DNA from: Gnetum montanum
Lineage: Eukaryota > Streptophyta > Gnetopsida > Gnetales > Gnetaceae
Length of the DNA stretch: 64,000 nucleotides
NCBI GenBank assembly: GCA_015680685.1
Contig: MNCI01014546.1
Span: forward strand, 420,945-484,944
Reading direction: 5' to 3'
Shown here: one piece after another, positions 11,733 through 22,234 of the stretch
Numbering within the stretch: the first letter of the stretch is position 1
How the letters are laid out: the number at the start of each line of letters is the position of its first letter
Translations under genes and position numbers: made by a program
The notes under the pieces: generated by a model
Database searches by the model: none
Told to the model about the DNA's origin: nothing
The model's input: the letters and a program-made list of their open reading frames with translations, nothing else

Positions 11733-13367
11733 GGTCATGCTAGACTCACCTGCAGCGTGACCCCCCCCCTGACCTCAAAAACTTGCAATTTTGAGCTGAA
11801 ATTCGGAATTTCTGAAGGCTTGGACCCATAGTTGGAAATAGTGGATCTTGAGGATTATTTGCACCCTTAAAATCAAGTCATTTTGACTTAGTTTTGAGGC
11901 TCTGAAAGTTTGTCACGCTGGACTCATGCTGCAGCGTGACCTACAGTGTAACCTGTAGTATGACCTCAAAAACTTGCAATTTTGAGCTGAAATTCGGAAT
12001 TTCTGAAGGCTTGGACCCATAGTTGGAAATAGTGGATCTTGAGGATTATTTGCACCCTTAAAATCAAGTCATTTTGACTTAGTTTTGAGGCTCTGAGAGT
12101 TGGTCACGCTGGACTCATGCTGCAGCGTGACCTACAGTGTAACCTGTAGTATGACCTCAAAAACTTGCAATTTTGAGCTGAAATTCGGAATTTCTGAAGG
12201 CTTGGACCCATAGTTGGAAATAGTGGATCTTGAGGATTATTTGCACCCTTGAAATCAAGTCATTTTGACATAGTTTTGAGGCTTTGAAAGTTGGTCATGC
12301 TGGACTCACGCTGCAGCATGACCTGCAGTATGACCTCAAAAACTTGCAATTTTGAGCTGAAATTAGGAATTTCTGAAGGCTTGGACCCATAGTTGGAAAT
12401 AGTGGATCTTGAGGATTATTTGCACCCTTGAAATCAAGTCATTTTGACATAGTTTTGAGGCTTTGAAAGTTGGTCATGCTGGACTCACGCTGCAGCATGA
12501 CCTGCAGTATGACCTCAAAAACTTGCAATTTTGAGCTGAAATTTGGAATTTCTGAAGGCTGGGACCCATAGTTGTCAATAGTGGACCCTAAGGATGATAT
12601 GCACCCATGAAATCAAGTCATTTTGACTTAGTTTTGAGGCTCTGAAAGTTTGTCACGCTGGACTCATGCTGCAGCGTGACCTACAGTGTAACCTGTAGTA
12701 TGACCTCAAAAACTTGCAATTTTGAGCTGAAATTAGGAATTTCTGAAGGCTTGGACCCATAGTTGGAAATAGTGGATCTTGAGGATTATTTGCACCCTTG
12801 AAATCAAGTCATTTTGACTTAGTTTTGAGGCTCTGAAAGTTGGGCACGCTGGACTCATGCTGCAGCGTGACCTACAGTGTAACCTGTAGTATGACCTCAA
12901 AAACTTGCAATTTTGAGCTGAAATTCGGAATTTCTGAAGGCTTGGACCCATAGTTGGAAATAGTGGATCTTGAGGATTATTTGCACCCTTAAAATCAAGT
13001 CATTTTGACTTAGTTTTGAGGCTTTGAAAGTTGGTCATGCTGGACTCACGCTGCAGCATGACCTGCAGTATGACCTCAAAAACTTGCAATTTTGAGCTGA
13101 AATTTGGAATTTCTGAAGGCTGGGACCCATAGTTGTCAAAAGTGGACCCTAAGGATGATTTGCACCCTTGAAATCAAGTCATTTTGACTTAGTTTTGAGG
13201 CTCTGAAAGTTGGTCACGCTGGACTCATGCTGCAGCGTGACCTACAGTGTAACCTGTAGTATGACCTCAAAAACTTGCAATTTTTAGCTGAAATCTGGAA
13301 TTTTTGAACGCTGGAATTCATAGTTGTCAACAATGGACCTTGAGGATGATTTGCACCCTTGAAATCA
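11733..13367. repeat. Tandem array of 180/190-bp units in the 5' LTR
   Basis: The landmark GACCTCAAAAACTTGC recurs at 11771, 11962, 12152, 12332, 12511, 12702, 12892, 13072 and 13262. A tenth unit, with GAGCTC in place of GACCTC, follows at 14661 after the inserted solo LTR. Spacings are 191, 190, 180, 179, 191, 190, 180 and 190. The long form has an extra CCTACAGTGTAACCTGTAGT-type insert where the short form has CCTGCAGT. The order long-long-short-short-long-long-short-long suggests block duplication. A run of nine C at 11761-11769 breaks the first unit. Confidence 0.9.
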
Positions 13368-13368
13368 A

Positions 13369-13373
13369 GTCAT
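13369..13373. repeat. Target-site duplication GTCAT, left copy
   Basis: Matches GTCAT at 14576-14580 on the other side of the inserted solo LTR. Removing the insert plus one copy restores the tandem unit. Confidence 0.9.
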
Positions 13374-13486
13374 TGTTGGTACCAACACGGCCATGCTTGG
13401 CACGAGGCCTTTGTTGTTTTTTTAAAAAAAGAAAGAAGAATAAAAAAAAATTAAAAATAAAAATTAGAAAAAAAAAGAGACGGGTT

Positions 13487-13500
13487 ACCCTAACCCTAAA
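13487..13500 (+). promoter_or_regulatory. Telomere-like box upstream of a TATA box
   Basis: ACCCTAACCCTAAA, two units of the plant telomere type, lie seven bases before TATAAAAA. In plants such telo-boxes act as transcription-factor sites in promoters; a role here is inference. Confidence 0.55.
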
Positions 13501-13506
13501 ATTGGC

Positions 13507-13514
13507 TATAAAAA
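13507..13514 (+). promoter_or_regulatory. Solo-LTR TATA box
   Basis: TATAAAAA, preceded by the telomere-like box and followed about 30 bases on by a G/A-rich stretch. Confidence 0.6.
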
Positions 13515-13654
13515 GCCATCAAGGTGATGGAGGAGGGGAGGAGGAGAAGTCAGGCTAGGAAGCCCTAGGCGAGTCAGGTTAGGGCTGTGAAGCCATGGAC
13601 TGAACCTCCTCTTTCTCTGGGTGGTTGGCAGTGTGTGCGGCAACAATAGTTGGT

Positions 13655-14370
13655 GGTTTGTAGAGCATTGGTGATGTTTGATCGCAACTACACATAATTC
13701 TTGCGGCAACACAACCATGCATCCTATCGGTGGATCTTCTCTCTATCTTCTTTTATTTCAGCAAATGGCATGTGGTGGATGGTGGATTTGTGCATGATGT
13801 TTATGCAGTTGGGGGTCCGCAGGGCATTGATGATGTTTGATCGCAACTACACATGATTCTTGCGGCAACACAACCATGCATTTTGTCAGTGGATCTTCTC
13901 TCTATCTTCTTTTATTTTAGCAAATGGCATGTGGTGGACGGTGGATTTGTGCATGATGTTTATGTAGTTGGCGGTTCGCAGGGCATTGGTGATGTTTGAT
14001 CGTAACTACACATGATTCTTGTGGCAACATAACCATGCATCTTATTGGTGGATCTTCTCTCTATCTTCTTTTATTTTAGCAAATGGCATGTGGTGGATGG
14101 TGGATTTGTGCATGATGTTTATGCAGTTGGCGGTCTGCAGGGCATTGGTGATGTTTGATCGCAACTACACATGATTTTTGCAGCAACACAATCATGCATC
14201 CTGTCTATGGATCTTCTCTCTATCTTCTTTTATTTCAGCAAATGACATGTCGTGGACGGTGGATTTGTGCATGATGTTTATGCAGTTGGCAGTCCGCAGG
14301 GCATTGGTGATGTTTGATCGCACCTACAAATGATTCTTGTGGCGACACAACCATGCATCCTGTCGGTGGT
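13655..14370. repeat. Five ~158-bp tandem units inside the solo LTR
   Basis: The landmark GATGTTTGATCG recurs near 13672, 13832, 13988, 14147 and 14308, a spacing of about 156-161 bp. Units also share TTGTGCATGATGTTTATG and CTTCTCTCTATC. Confidence 0.9.
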
Positions 14371-14575
14371 TCCTGTTTCTCTCTTCTTTAGTTTTTTTAT
14401 GTTTTATCTCTCTCTATGTTTTCTATCTCTCTATCTCTCTATCACTTGGTCATATGGCTCTTTCTAGCTGAGACTATTCCCAGGTTTCCGTACCCATACA
14501 GGAGGTGCCCTAGGTTATAGTCTCCTCAAACGAGTTTTTTTCCGGTGTTGGCATGACCAAAATTTATGCATCACA

Positions 14576-14580
14576 GTCAT
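14576..14580. repeat. Target-site duplication GTCAT, right copy
   Basis: Pairs with 13369-13373. Confidence 0.9.
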
Positions 14581-14948
14581 TTTGACTCAGTTTTGAAGCT
14601 TTGAAAGTTGGTCACGTTGGACTCACGCTGCAGCGTGACCTGTAGCATGACTGGCAGCATGAGCTCAAAAACTTGCAATTTTGAATTAAAATTTAGAAAT
14701 TTTGAACGTTGAGACCCATAGTTGTCAATAGTGGACCCTGAGGATGACTTGCATCTTTGAAATCAAGTCATTTTGACTCAATTTTGAAGCTCCCAGAGTT
14801 GGTCACGCTGGACTCACACTACTAGTGTGAGTGAGAAAATTTGCAAGCCAGTGTGAGTTCCCAGGACAAGCAGCGTGTGTGCCTAGGAGAAACAACGTGT
14901 GTGCCTAGGACAAGCTCAAAGTGTTAGGCCAAAATTAGTGGTGTTTCA

Positions 14949-14953
14949 AGGTG
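14949..14953. repeat. Target-site duplication AGGTG, right copy
   Basis: Pairs with 2848-2852. Joining the two gene halves with one copy gives an uninterrupted LRR reading (DNHL followed by VGEIP). Confidence 0.9.
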
Positions 14954-16424
14954 ATTGTCTAGTAATTCAAGAAACCGAAGAGAAGGAAAATTGGTAGCTA
15001 AAGAAGGAAATTTGCTCCCCATATTACATGAGCTCAAAGACAATATTTCTAATTGCATAAAGGATGACCAATTTTTGTTAGAAGTAACAGTGAGGGCATT
15101 ATGAGAAAGACTTAATTGTATTAACAATGCACAGTTTCTAAGAAGCGACAGGGAAAAGGCTCCATTCAAACGATTTGAAGGCAGGTCCAATCATGCTAAT
15201 CCTCTGAGCAAAGAAACGGAGGGGGGATGGAGCCTTCCAAAAAATTATCATGGAGAAACATTGTTTTGAGCTTCGTGAGATTTCCTATACACGAGGGGAT
15301 GGAGCCTTCCAATAAATTATAATGGAGCGACATCGTACGGAGCTTCGTGAGATTTCCTATACAGGAGGGGATGGTGCCGTTAAATCCTTTGTCAGCCAGG
15401 CTCAGATATTCCAGAGACGTAATAAAGCACAATGATTTTGGTAATCGACCTTTGAGATTGTTGTGACTAAATCCAAATACAAAAGAGAAGGAGGCAAAAC
15501 AGGGCTTGTATAGGTGGGAGCGAAATCATATATGTTGGCTTGGGAGGCTGAGAGATGAACCAGGGAGCTGAGATTCGCAACAATATTGAAAATAGGAGTG
15601 CTACCAGAGAAATCATTGAAATCCAAAGAAAGATAAGTGAGAGAAGATAGATTTTTGATGCAAGCAGGCAATGGTCCTGTGAGATTGGAACTACTCATGC
15701 TGAGGGTTCTAAGCTTGGCTAGTTTGCATATGGTGTTGGCCCAATTGCTGCTATTACCCCGGGAGATCTCATCCAATTTCAGGTCTTCCAGATTTGACAA
15801 GGACCGTAAAACCTCTGCGGGGAATATGATATCGGAAGGAGTAATATGATAAGAACTCTTTCTGTACGAAACAGAAGAAAGATCCAGGGTTTTCAAAGCG
15901 GAAAGATTCCCTATGTGCATGGGAATAACCTTGGAGGACAACACAATCGATGAGAAATTCAAAAATAGAAGATTGTGAAGGGCACCTACCTCTGGAGGAA
16001 TTGATATGGAAGAAGACATCAACTCAGCATTTGAGATGGAAGAAAGCAGGTTCCATGGATTGAAATTGAAACTGAAACTGAGATCAAGGGAGCGGAGCAT
16101 GTGGAGCTTGGAAATGGTTGCCAACACTTCTGAAGGTGCAACTCTGCTGTTTCTGAGAAGGCCACAGTCGTGCAGAGACAGAGCAACAACATGATTGGTG
16201 ACATTGTTGCATGACACTTCCTTCCATTTGCAGCAATTTGGATTGGAATTATTATTCCATGATGACAGCGCTTGCATTGTATCATTCACTGATGCTTTGA
16301 ATTGCAGAAGAATCATTCTTTCACGTGCTTTGCACTGAGCAGCATTGCTCTGCACGGTAGAAGAATACTGGGCAAACACAGAGAAGAAGAACATGAGCAT
16401 CTTCTGTGCAGTTGCCCAAAACAT
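14949..16424 (-). pseudogene. LRR receptor-like protein, N-terminal half (interrupted)
   Basis: This is the N-terminal half of the RLP whose C-terminal half is 1834-2852. The ATG at 16424 opens MFWATAQ, followed by a hydrophobic signal-like stretch (MLMFFFSVFAQ). The LRR N-terminal cap follows, with LLQFKASVND and the paired cysteines of NCCKWKEVSC around residues 60-68. After that come LRRs separated by variable spacers, including two near-identical repeats of IPSCIGNLTKL (about 15270-15370). Lesions are a 1-base loss near 15470-15480 (after LLYLDL), a 1-base gain in the C-run near 15220, and a TGA near 15191. With the other half the gene would have had about 830 codons, normal for an RLP. 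It would have sat in the plasma membrane as a ligand-binding receptor for defence or development, and which of these cannot be told. No intron is evident. Confidence 0.9.
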
Positions 16425-18221
16425 GGCTGTTGCATCATGATATTACTCAATGTCTCTCGATCACTCATTCGCTCTAACAAGTACCAGGGGAATCGAATAT
16501 ATGATATACTGAATCGATGAGAATTGTGAAAATTCAGAGAGAGGAGCCCAACTTTCACGCGGACGCGGTGTTTGATTGGGATTCTACGCGGTGTTCAGAC
16601 TTTTCATGTTTCGGATTCATATTTCCACCAAACAAAGTTGATAACATGACAATTGACAGCCATTTTAAATTTAATGTAAAATAATATTACACAATTTTTT
16701 AAAATTCTTAAATGACAAATACGTAAAAGCTATGGCCTATTGTTAGTCAGACGGCCTCCACTTCAATATCACAAATTCACGAAAAAAAATCAGAATTATT
16801 AGCAATGTATCTCTATTCTTGGCGGATTCATCGTCCTGTTACCCTGCATAGTCGTTGCTAATTTAGCTTTTGGCTTCTTTGAATATTCTTTTTCGGTATG
16901 TTCATCATTCATCACAGCACCAGTTTTGCCATAACAACTCTCTTGCTTTCTTTTACTCCGAAACAAAGCTGAACGCTTAACTTGGACATGGTCTCACTAT
17001 GGTGAGGAGCATTCTAAATCTGCAATTCTTCTTTACTTTCACAAATATGCAAAAATTTTCGGGTACAATATTTGGGATTTCTGCATTGTAAATGGAACTC
17101 ATCAAGCTAAGGCAACAGAGGCTTACAATTTTAGAACTACTGGAAACTTCTCCAATTTCTTCCCCATGTATTTAGCAGGTAAAGTGCTTTTACAACATAT
17201 AATGGTTAATTTCGTCGTTTTGCAGTGATCTTCATCATGAAAGGAACTAATATTGATACAAAATTTGTGTAAATTTGTGAAAACGTAAGGTAAAACCAAT
17301 AAGCTAAATTTGTGGTAACATACTGTTTCTATTACAAAATGACAATGTTTTATCATTACCATACTCACCAAACTTCCCTTCATCCCGCAAGCGGTTTAGA
17401 TTAATTACAAATTTGTTTCCTTGTTTGCTTTACTTCATCCGCCCTGATCCGAAGAAACCTGTTGTAGTGTTCTTTGTAGGCCCCTTGTGAAGGACATATC
17501 ATCTGGAGCGAGTTATTTCTGATGTAGACTTTCAGAGGTTACGTTTGACCGCCTTACGGGGTTTCTTTGCGTGTTGTGACTTTTTCCTTGGATGGTGACG
17601 TATTTTGTGGGGGAGGTGTTGGACCCGAAAAGAAGTTTTATTGAAATTAAAGGTGCATCAATTACAGCAACTTGAATAAGTCATAGGGTTAAGGGGAAGG
17701 GAAAATTGAGAGTATTGTGAATGAAACTCAGGAAATGCTTTAGAAATAGATGAGTATTAAAGGAGGAAACCCAAGTTGGGGCACAACAGAATGTCCACAC
17801 ATGCTTGTTACAAAATAAAATGACATAGAATTAGATGAGGCAAAGAGCTCTCAATTAAGGATAGAGAGAGTTCCAATGGTGACTCCACATAATGAAAAGG
17901 GAAAGCTTCCTTGTAGAGAGATTACTGATGCTAAGTGTAACTAGAACACACAGGTCTTTTCCATAGCTACAAGAGATGAACCAATTGATGACTGTCCAGA
18001 TTGAACTTGGATGCTTAAGATGTGAGTTCAAGATGGGTGAGGCAAAAGATCTACAACTTCTCCAACCTGCTAAGCAAACATTTATTAGAATAATCTATCT
18101 TTTGAAATAGAACATTGCATCTTCGCTTCCAAATATAATATAAAATAGTAGGCCAAATAACTTTTCACAGAAAATTAAGATTAGCAGAAGTAATGTTCAG
18201 GTGACGTATTTCGTGAATCAA
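16425..18221. other. Spacer upstream of the RLP gene
   Basis: It should contain the promoter of the minus-strand RLP gene. I could not pick a convincing TATA box. The rest is unremarkable AT-rich DNA with no coding family or terminal repeats recognised. Confidence 0.5.
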
Positions 18222-18840
18222 ATCAATAGTGAAATGGCAAACTTTTCAAAGTTGCACCATTTTTTTAAAAATGGGGTTTGAGATTGACTTCACGTTATCA
18301 ACTTGCGGAAGAAGTCATTGATCAAATCATTAATGAAATGTCAACTATTCAAAGTTACACCATTTTTTTAAAAGTTGGGTTTGAGATGGACTTCACATTA
18401 TCAACTTGTGGGAGGTCATTGATCAAATTATTAATGAAATGCCAACTTTTCAAAGTTACACCCTATTTTTAAAAGTTGGGTTTGAGATCGACTTCACATT
18501 ATCAACTTGTGGGAGAAGTCATTGATCAAATCATTAATGAAATGCCAACTTTTCAAAGTTACACTATTTTTTTAAAAGTGGGGTTTTGAGACCAACTTCA
18601 CATTATCAACTTGTGGGAGAAGTCATTGATCAAATCATTAATGAAATACCAACTTTTTAAAGTTACACCATATTTTTAAAAGTTGGGTTTGAGACCAACT
18701 TCACATTATCAACTTGTAGGAGAAATCATTGATCAAATCATTAATGAAATGCCAACTTTTCAAAGTTACACCATTTTTCTAGAAGTAGGGTTTAAGACCA
18801 ACTTCACATTATCAACTTGTAGGAAAAGGAAGTCATTGAT
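18222..18840. repeat. ~102-bp tandem repeat, six units
   Basis: The landmark GGTTTGAGA or a close variant recurs at about 18275, 18378, 18480, 18583, 18686 and 18788, spacing 102-104 bp. Each unit also has ATTAATGAAATGCCAAC and TTATCAACTTGTGGGAG. Short reading frames across it only reflect the repeat. Confidence 0.9.
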
Positions 18841-18879
18841 TTACATGATTTTAAAAATCATTTTAAAATTGAGATTGAT

Positions 18880-19260
18880 ATTTTTTTTATGTTTATAGAC
18901 CCTATAATTCTATTGGACAATAGAAATATACATGATATGACTTTCAAAAACATCATTAAAAAATTACCAAATATTCTTAGTAACATTTAAAAAAATCAAC
19001 CAAATTTGCAACTATAATATTTTATCTATGTGTATGTGTAGTATGCTCCAATGCAATACATTGCAAGAAAATATGGTATTCATCTTCAATGCTATTTTTA
19101 TTATATAGTCAGCATATTCATTCTTCAAAAGGAATTTTGTGTCATCTAACTATTTCAACTCTTACGAGATGAGATCCCATTAGCACCCTATTGATCGTGC
19201 ATCATAACTAATCTTCCAAGGTGATTATAAGATTGTGCGTATTTGCCTCACCACTTGCAT
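18880..19260 (-). pseudogene. LINE C-terminal zinc-binding fragment (copy 1)
   Basis: On the minus strand a decayed frame reads GSHLVRVE, then SIEDEYHIFLQC. This matches the tail of non-LTR retrotransposon proteins (a basic GSH..RVE motif, a Cys pair, then EDE.H and Cys). Stops interrupt it. It is paralogous to the tails at 20551-20900 and 40620-40960. The upstream sequence differs from those two copies. Confidence 0.5.
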
Positions 19261-19684
19261 GGAGTAGACTAGTTGAAAGGGGATGTTTCTAGCATTTAAG
19301 CTTTTATTGGTGTATTAGGATTCATTGGTATCATGTACAATCAAATATACTATATTTCAAGAGTGACAACCATCTATGTATGGTAGATCAATTCTATCAT
19401 CAAGTGTTTCAAATTAGTGGCACTCACCCCTATCTAATCAACTAGTAAGTTGCATAGTTTAAGGTTTGTGTAACCACCTAAGGAATGTGGACACATTTTT
19501 AGCTCTTACAAGTCATAAAGATCTACTTAGGGTAAAACAGAAAGAACATCTGATTATGAAATTTAAGTTCTTTTAAAGGCAGTTTGTTTGTTAAGCAAAT
19601 TACAATGATTCTGTGATACATATTTCCATTAAAGTTCAATATTGAAGGTGGTGCTAACAATATTGTAGAGTTCAATAAAATAGA
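19261..19684. other. Spacer between LINE-derived repeats
   Basis: AT-rich, with no domain, repeat end or RNA gene that I can support. Confidence 0.4.
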
Positions 19685-20284
19685 AAGACTCATTATTATC
19701 AATATTGCAGGTGGTGCTAGCAAGGAAATGGTTCCACATCATTGATCAATTTATAAAAGATTGAAAGGTTTTACATGGTATAAAAAGAATAAGTTTTGAT
19801 AACAAAGTATGGAATATACTTTTCAACATCTTTCTTGTAATATTGGTGAATATATCATGTAACCCATGGATAATAATCTTTTCTGAAAATTCAAATTTTG
19901 ATGCAAAAGTTCTTAAATTGAGTATGATGCAAGGAGTGAAGTAATTAGAGAGAGAAATGACTTTTTTTTTAAACTGTGAACTCAACCTATCAATATAGAA
20001 ATACTATACATTACTTTACAAGAACCAAAAGTAGGTATTTTAATTTTGGCTTAGTCTTGTGAAGTTAACTTCCCATTTCCTAGTTTTGATGTAAAGTTAC
20101 TAGAAAAATTAGTTTTCACATGTATGGTTTTCACTTTTCCATGGTTAATATTAGAGAAAATTTTATTCTTTAGGTTACAATTTTATGGACAATCTCTTTG
20201 TCCAAGAAGTTAGTGATCCTCTTAAGTGGATAATTTTGTTGTGTTTTTAAATTGTAGTTTGTTAATGTGCTAAGAACTACTCTA

Positions 20285-20450
20285 ATTTAAAAAGGAACAA
20301 TCATGGTAAAGGTGGTCCAATAAATAAATAAGAGTGTCCCACTATAAGGACACTCTACTACTCCCACAACTGAAAGCAAGGTAAGAATTTAAGCCACAAA
20401 CTCATAATTGGGAGATGAATGTCTTAACCACTATGATACACCCTTGGGCA
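20285..20450 (-). mobile_element. tRNA-derived SINE-like module (in copy A)
   Basis: On the minus strand TATCATAGTGG (20438-20428) resembles a pol III A box. About 33 bases on, GGCTTAAATTC (20394-20384) resembles a decayed B box. The same pair is better preserved in copy B. No 3' tail or target-site duplication could be fixed. Confidence 0.5.
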
Positions 20451-20550
20451 CTATTAGCTTATTTGTTGAATGATAAGTTGCTTAGCTTGTAGGTTATATT
20501 TTTTTGGTGTTATTGTTTAATTAGGTTTTTTGGTAGTTGCATTTTGTTAG

Positions 20551-20900
20551 TTAATGAAACAAGAACTGAAATTTTATTGTATTTATAGATCCTCTAGATC
20601 TATTAGATAGTAAAAGTATACATGTTATGAGTTTTAAAATATCATTAAGAAAATTACCAAGGATAATTGATAATATTTGGAACAAATCAACCAAACTTAC
20701 AATTATAATATCTCTTCTATATCTAATGTATTCGAATGTAGGATACTGTAAAAAAAGATGGTATTCATCTTCAATGCTATCTATATTGCACAATCTACAT
20801 ATTCATTCTTCACAAGGAATACTCAACCATTTACCTATTTTAACTCTCAAATGATGAGATCTCATTTGTGCTCTACTAATTGTGCATTGTAACTGATGAG
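20551..20900 (-). pseudogene. LINE C-terminal zinc-binding fragment (copy A)
   Basis: Minus-strand frame beginning MRSHHLRVKIGKWL, then an in-frame TGA, then ICRLCNIDSIEDEYHLFLQ and a hydrophobic tail of about 60 residues. The C-x2-C ... H order fits the zinc-binding tail after the RT of some LINE clades. The clade is not assigned. Confidence 0.55.
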
Positions 20901-21017
20901 GAATAGTAATAGATAAATAGTTTGCCTTTAAAGTACAATTGTCTAATAAATGTTTTCCTCTTTGATTAAATTACTTATCTTTAGAGCACAGATTTCATTC
21001 TACACTTTTCTCATATT

Positions 21018-21203
21018 CTAACAAGCCTTGAGGATTCCAATGACTAATATAGATTTGATAAGAACTAATTCTAGCATTAAAATCACCACATATGTAAATT
21101 CTTCCTCTTTGAGAAAAACTGGCAATATTGATGCCAAGGGATTGAAAGAAAACATCCCTTGATAAACCTTCTCATTCATAGAGTGTGGCTTCTCTAAGTG
21201 CAT
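21018..21203 (-). pseudogene. LINE endonuclease fragment (copy A)
   Basis: In one minus frame the sequence reads RGRIYICGDFNARIS, the conserved GDFNAR motif of apurinic-type LINE endonucleases. Downstream NQRGKHLLD matches the end of that domain. Only this C-terminal part survives. Confidence 0.6.
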
Positions 21204-21883
21204 AGTAAAATACTAAAAATAAAAAAAATTACTGTAATATTTTTAGTCAAACATACTAACTATATTCATCTACCATTTCCATTTGGACCTACTTAAGAAG
21301 AAAATTAGTTGTTCATTAATTGTATTTCTCATGATATTTCTAAATAGGATTTTTTGGTTCATTGCACAAGTTACTTATGCTTGTTATGATAGATTGTGTC
21401 TTGTAGGCATTACTTCTTCTTTCTTTTACTACTTGTTTTATTTGTTTTATATTACATGTATCATTAATTATCTTTTAGAAGTTGCTCTTTTATAGATTGT
21501 TTAGGTTTATCAAACACTTTATAAATAATAATGAGATATTCTAATGTTTCTTAAATGAATTTGATTTTTTAGTGGATCTGATTTTCTTTCAATGAATATG
21601 ATTCTTTTAGTTGATTTAATTTTTCTCAAATAGATTTAATTTCTTTAGAATTCCCCTATGGGGGATTCTATATTACTTTCAACTTCTTCAACCAATGTTA
21701 AAAATTCTACTTTTTTTATTGATGTAGAAATTTTTGTTGATTTTCAAAATGTAGATTTGCAAGCTAGTATGAAAAAAGTTGTGATACCTTCTTCTACTAA
21801 TATTAATGCAATGAAGACACTTGATTTTATTCTTCCTGATGATGTATATGAGTCATTAATTGTTGATCTTTCATTATGATATG

Positions 21884-22234
21884 TGATGAGTAGCAAATAC
21901 CCCTACGCTCAACCATACGAATCACAAGCGTTCACGCATAATCTGGTTGAATTCCATAGACCTTAAGTCTTCAAGTACACTGGCTCTAGAAAGTGAAATC
22001 TAATCATGACGATCATTGTCTTCCTAGTTACACTTGTGAAATACAAAGGTATGGTTAAGTGCAACTGAGGCATGTGATTTTTATCATTTTTTATTTTATG
22101 TTTTATGTTCTTGGTGCTTAAAATAAAGGATTGAAGTAATTTAATGGCTAATTTAATCTAACTGACTCATTAATCTCTAGCTAATCCTAACATAAATACT
22201 CGGTCCCACTTTTTGTACACATCCTGAATATGTA
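21884..22234 (-). repeat. M0 3' LTR, left part
   Basis: Minus-oriented LTR of the TGATG...CATCA family. It starts (plus reading) TGATGAGTAGC and runs through the conserved blocks CCCCTACGCTCAACCATACG and GTACACATCC. It is interrupted at 22234 by M1 and resumes at 32971. The two halves align end to end with other family LTRs. Confidence 0.8.
22230..22234. repeat. Target-site duplication of M1, left copy (ATGTA)
   Basis: Partner ACATA at 32966-32970. The two differ at two adjacent positions, as expected if an original ACGTA lost its CpG by C-to-T on opposite strands in each copy. That explanation is inference. Confidence 0.6.

Larger units (their letters stand above)
13374..14575 (+). mobile_element. 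Solo LTR of a second family
   Basis: 1,202 bp, starting TGTTGGTACC and ending GCATCACA, flanked by the perfect 5-bp duplication GTCAT and lacking any internal coding region. These are the marks of a solo LTR left by LTR-LTR recombination. In the plus orientation it has an A-rich tract, two telomere-like units (13487-13500), a TATA box (13507-13514), five ~158-bp tandem units and a pyrimidine-rich tail (about 14365-14450). The plus orientation is inferred from the TATA box. Confidence 0.88.
2853..14948 (-). mobile_element. Non-autonomous Ty3-type LTR retrotransposon, Gag-protease only
   Basis: This is a complete LTR retrotransposon read on the minus strand, 12,096 bp, bounded by TG...CA ends and the perfect 5-bp duplication AGGTG. 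The order in element sense is 5' LTR (14948-10596), primer-binding site (10589-10571), leader, a long Gag-protease frame (10153 to about 6839), a non-coding internal 3' part, polypurine tract (4709-4697) and 3' LTR (4696-2853). No RT, RNase H or integrase motif is visible between the protease and the PPT, so replication would have needed enzymes from another element. The structure resembles described gag-only or gag-pro terminal-repeat elements of plants. A hand comparison of the first ~200 bases of the two LTRs gives roughly 20 differences, mostly transitions, so the insertion is old. It landed inside an RLP coding sequence. Confidence 0.9.
10596..14948 (-). repeat. 5' LTR of the Gag-protease element, expanded and interrupted
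   Basis: 4,353 bp with the same termini as the 3' LTR. The extra length comes from a tandem array of about ten 180- or 190-bp units against about three in the partner, and from a 1.2-kb solo LTR inserted at 13374-14575. A TATA box lies at 11142-11149 (minus strand). Confidence 0.9.
19685..21883 (-). mobile_element. Internally deleted LINE-derived repeat, copy A
   Basis: Diverged duplicate of 39755-41860, alignable from near GGAAATGGTTCCACATCATTGA to the AT-rich right end. In minus sense it holds an endonuclease fragment (CGDFNARIS near 21050-21100). Only about 100 codons later comes a zinc-type tail (ICRLCNIDSIEDEYHLFLQ near 20740-20810). A full LINE has the whole RT domain between these two, so RT is deleted. 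A tRNA-like SINE module lies at about 20285-20450. The right end is cut by an LTR beginning at 21884. Confidence 0.6.

Noticed and set aside
13487-13500. Interstitial telomere repeat marking a chromosome fusion
   Set aside because: Only two units, inside an LTR promoter region; too short and better explained as a telo-box.
16019-16285. Second minus-strand frame overlapping the RLP N-terminus, and plus-strand frames at 15637-16194
   Set aside because: Out-of-frame shadows of the LRR pseudogene; the RLP frame has all family motifs.
18222-18840. CRISPR-like array
   Set aside because: Direct tandem units without unique spacers, in plant nuclear DNA.
19300-19480. Integrase-like piece (PFQLVYSM on the minus strand) upstream of LINE tail copy 1
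   Set aside because: A few matching residues only, with no neighbouring integrase motifs; likely chance.
20384-20438. Functional tRNA gene
   Set aside because: A- and B-box-like motifs are present but the flanking sequence does not form the acceptor and anticodon arms, and the same module is repeated in copy B.
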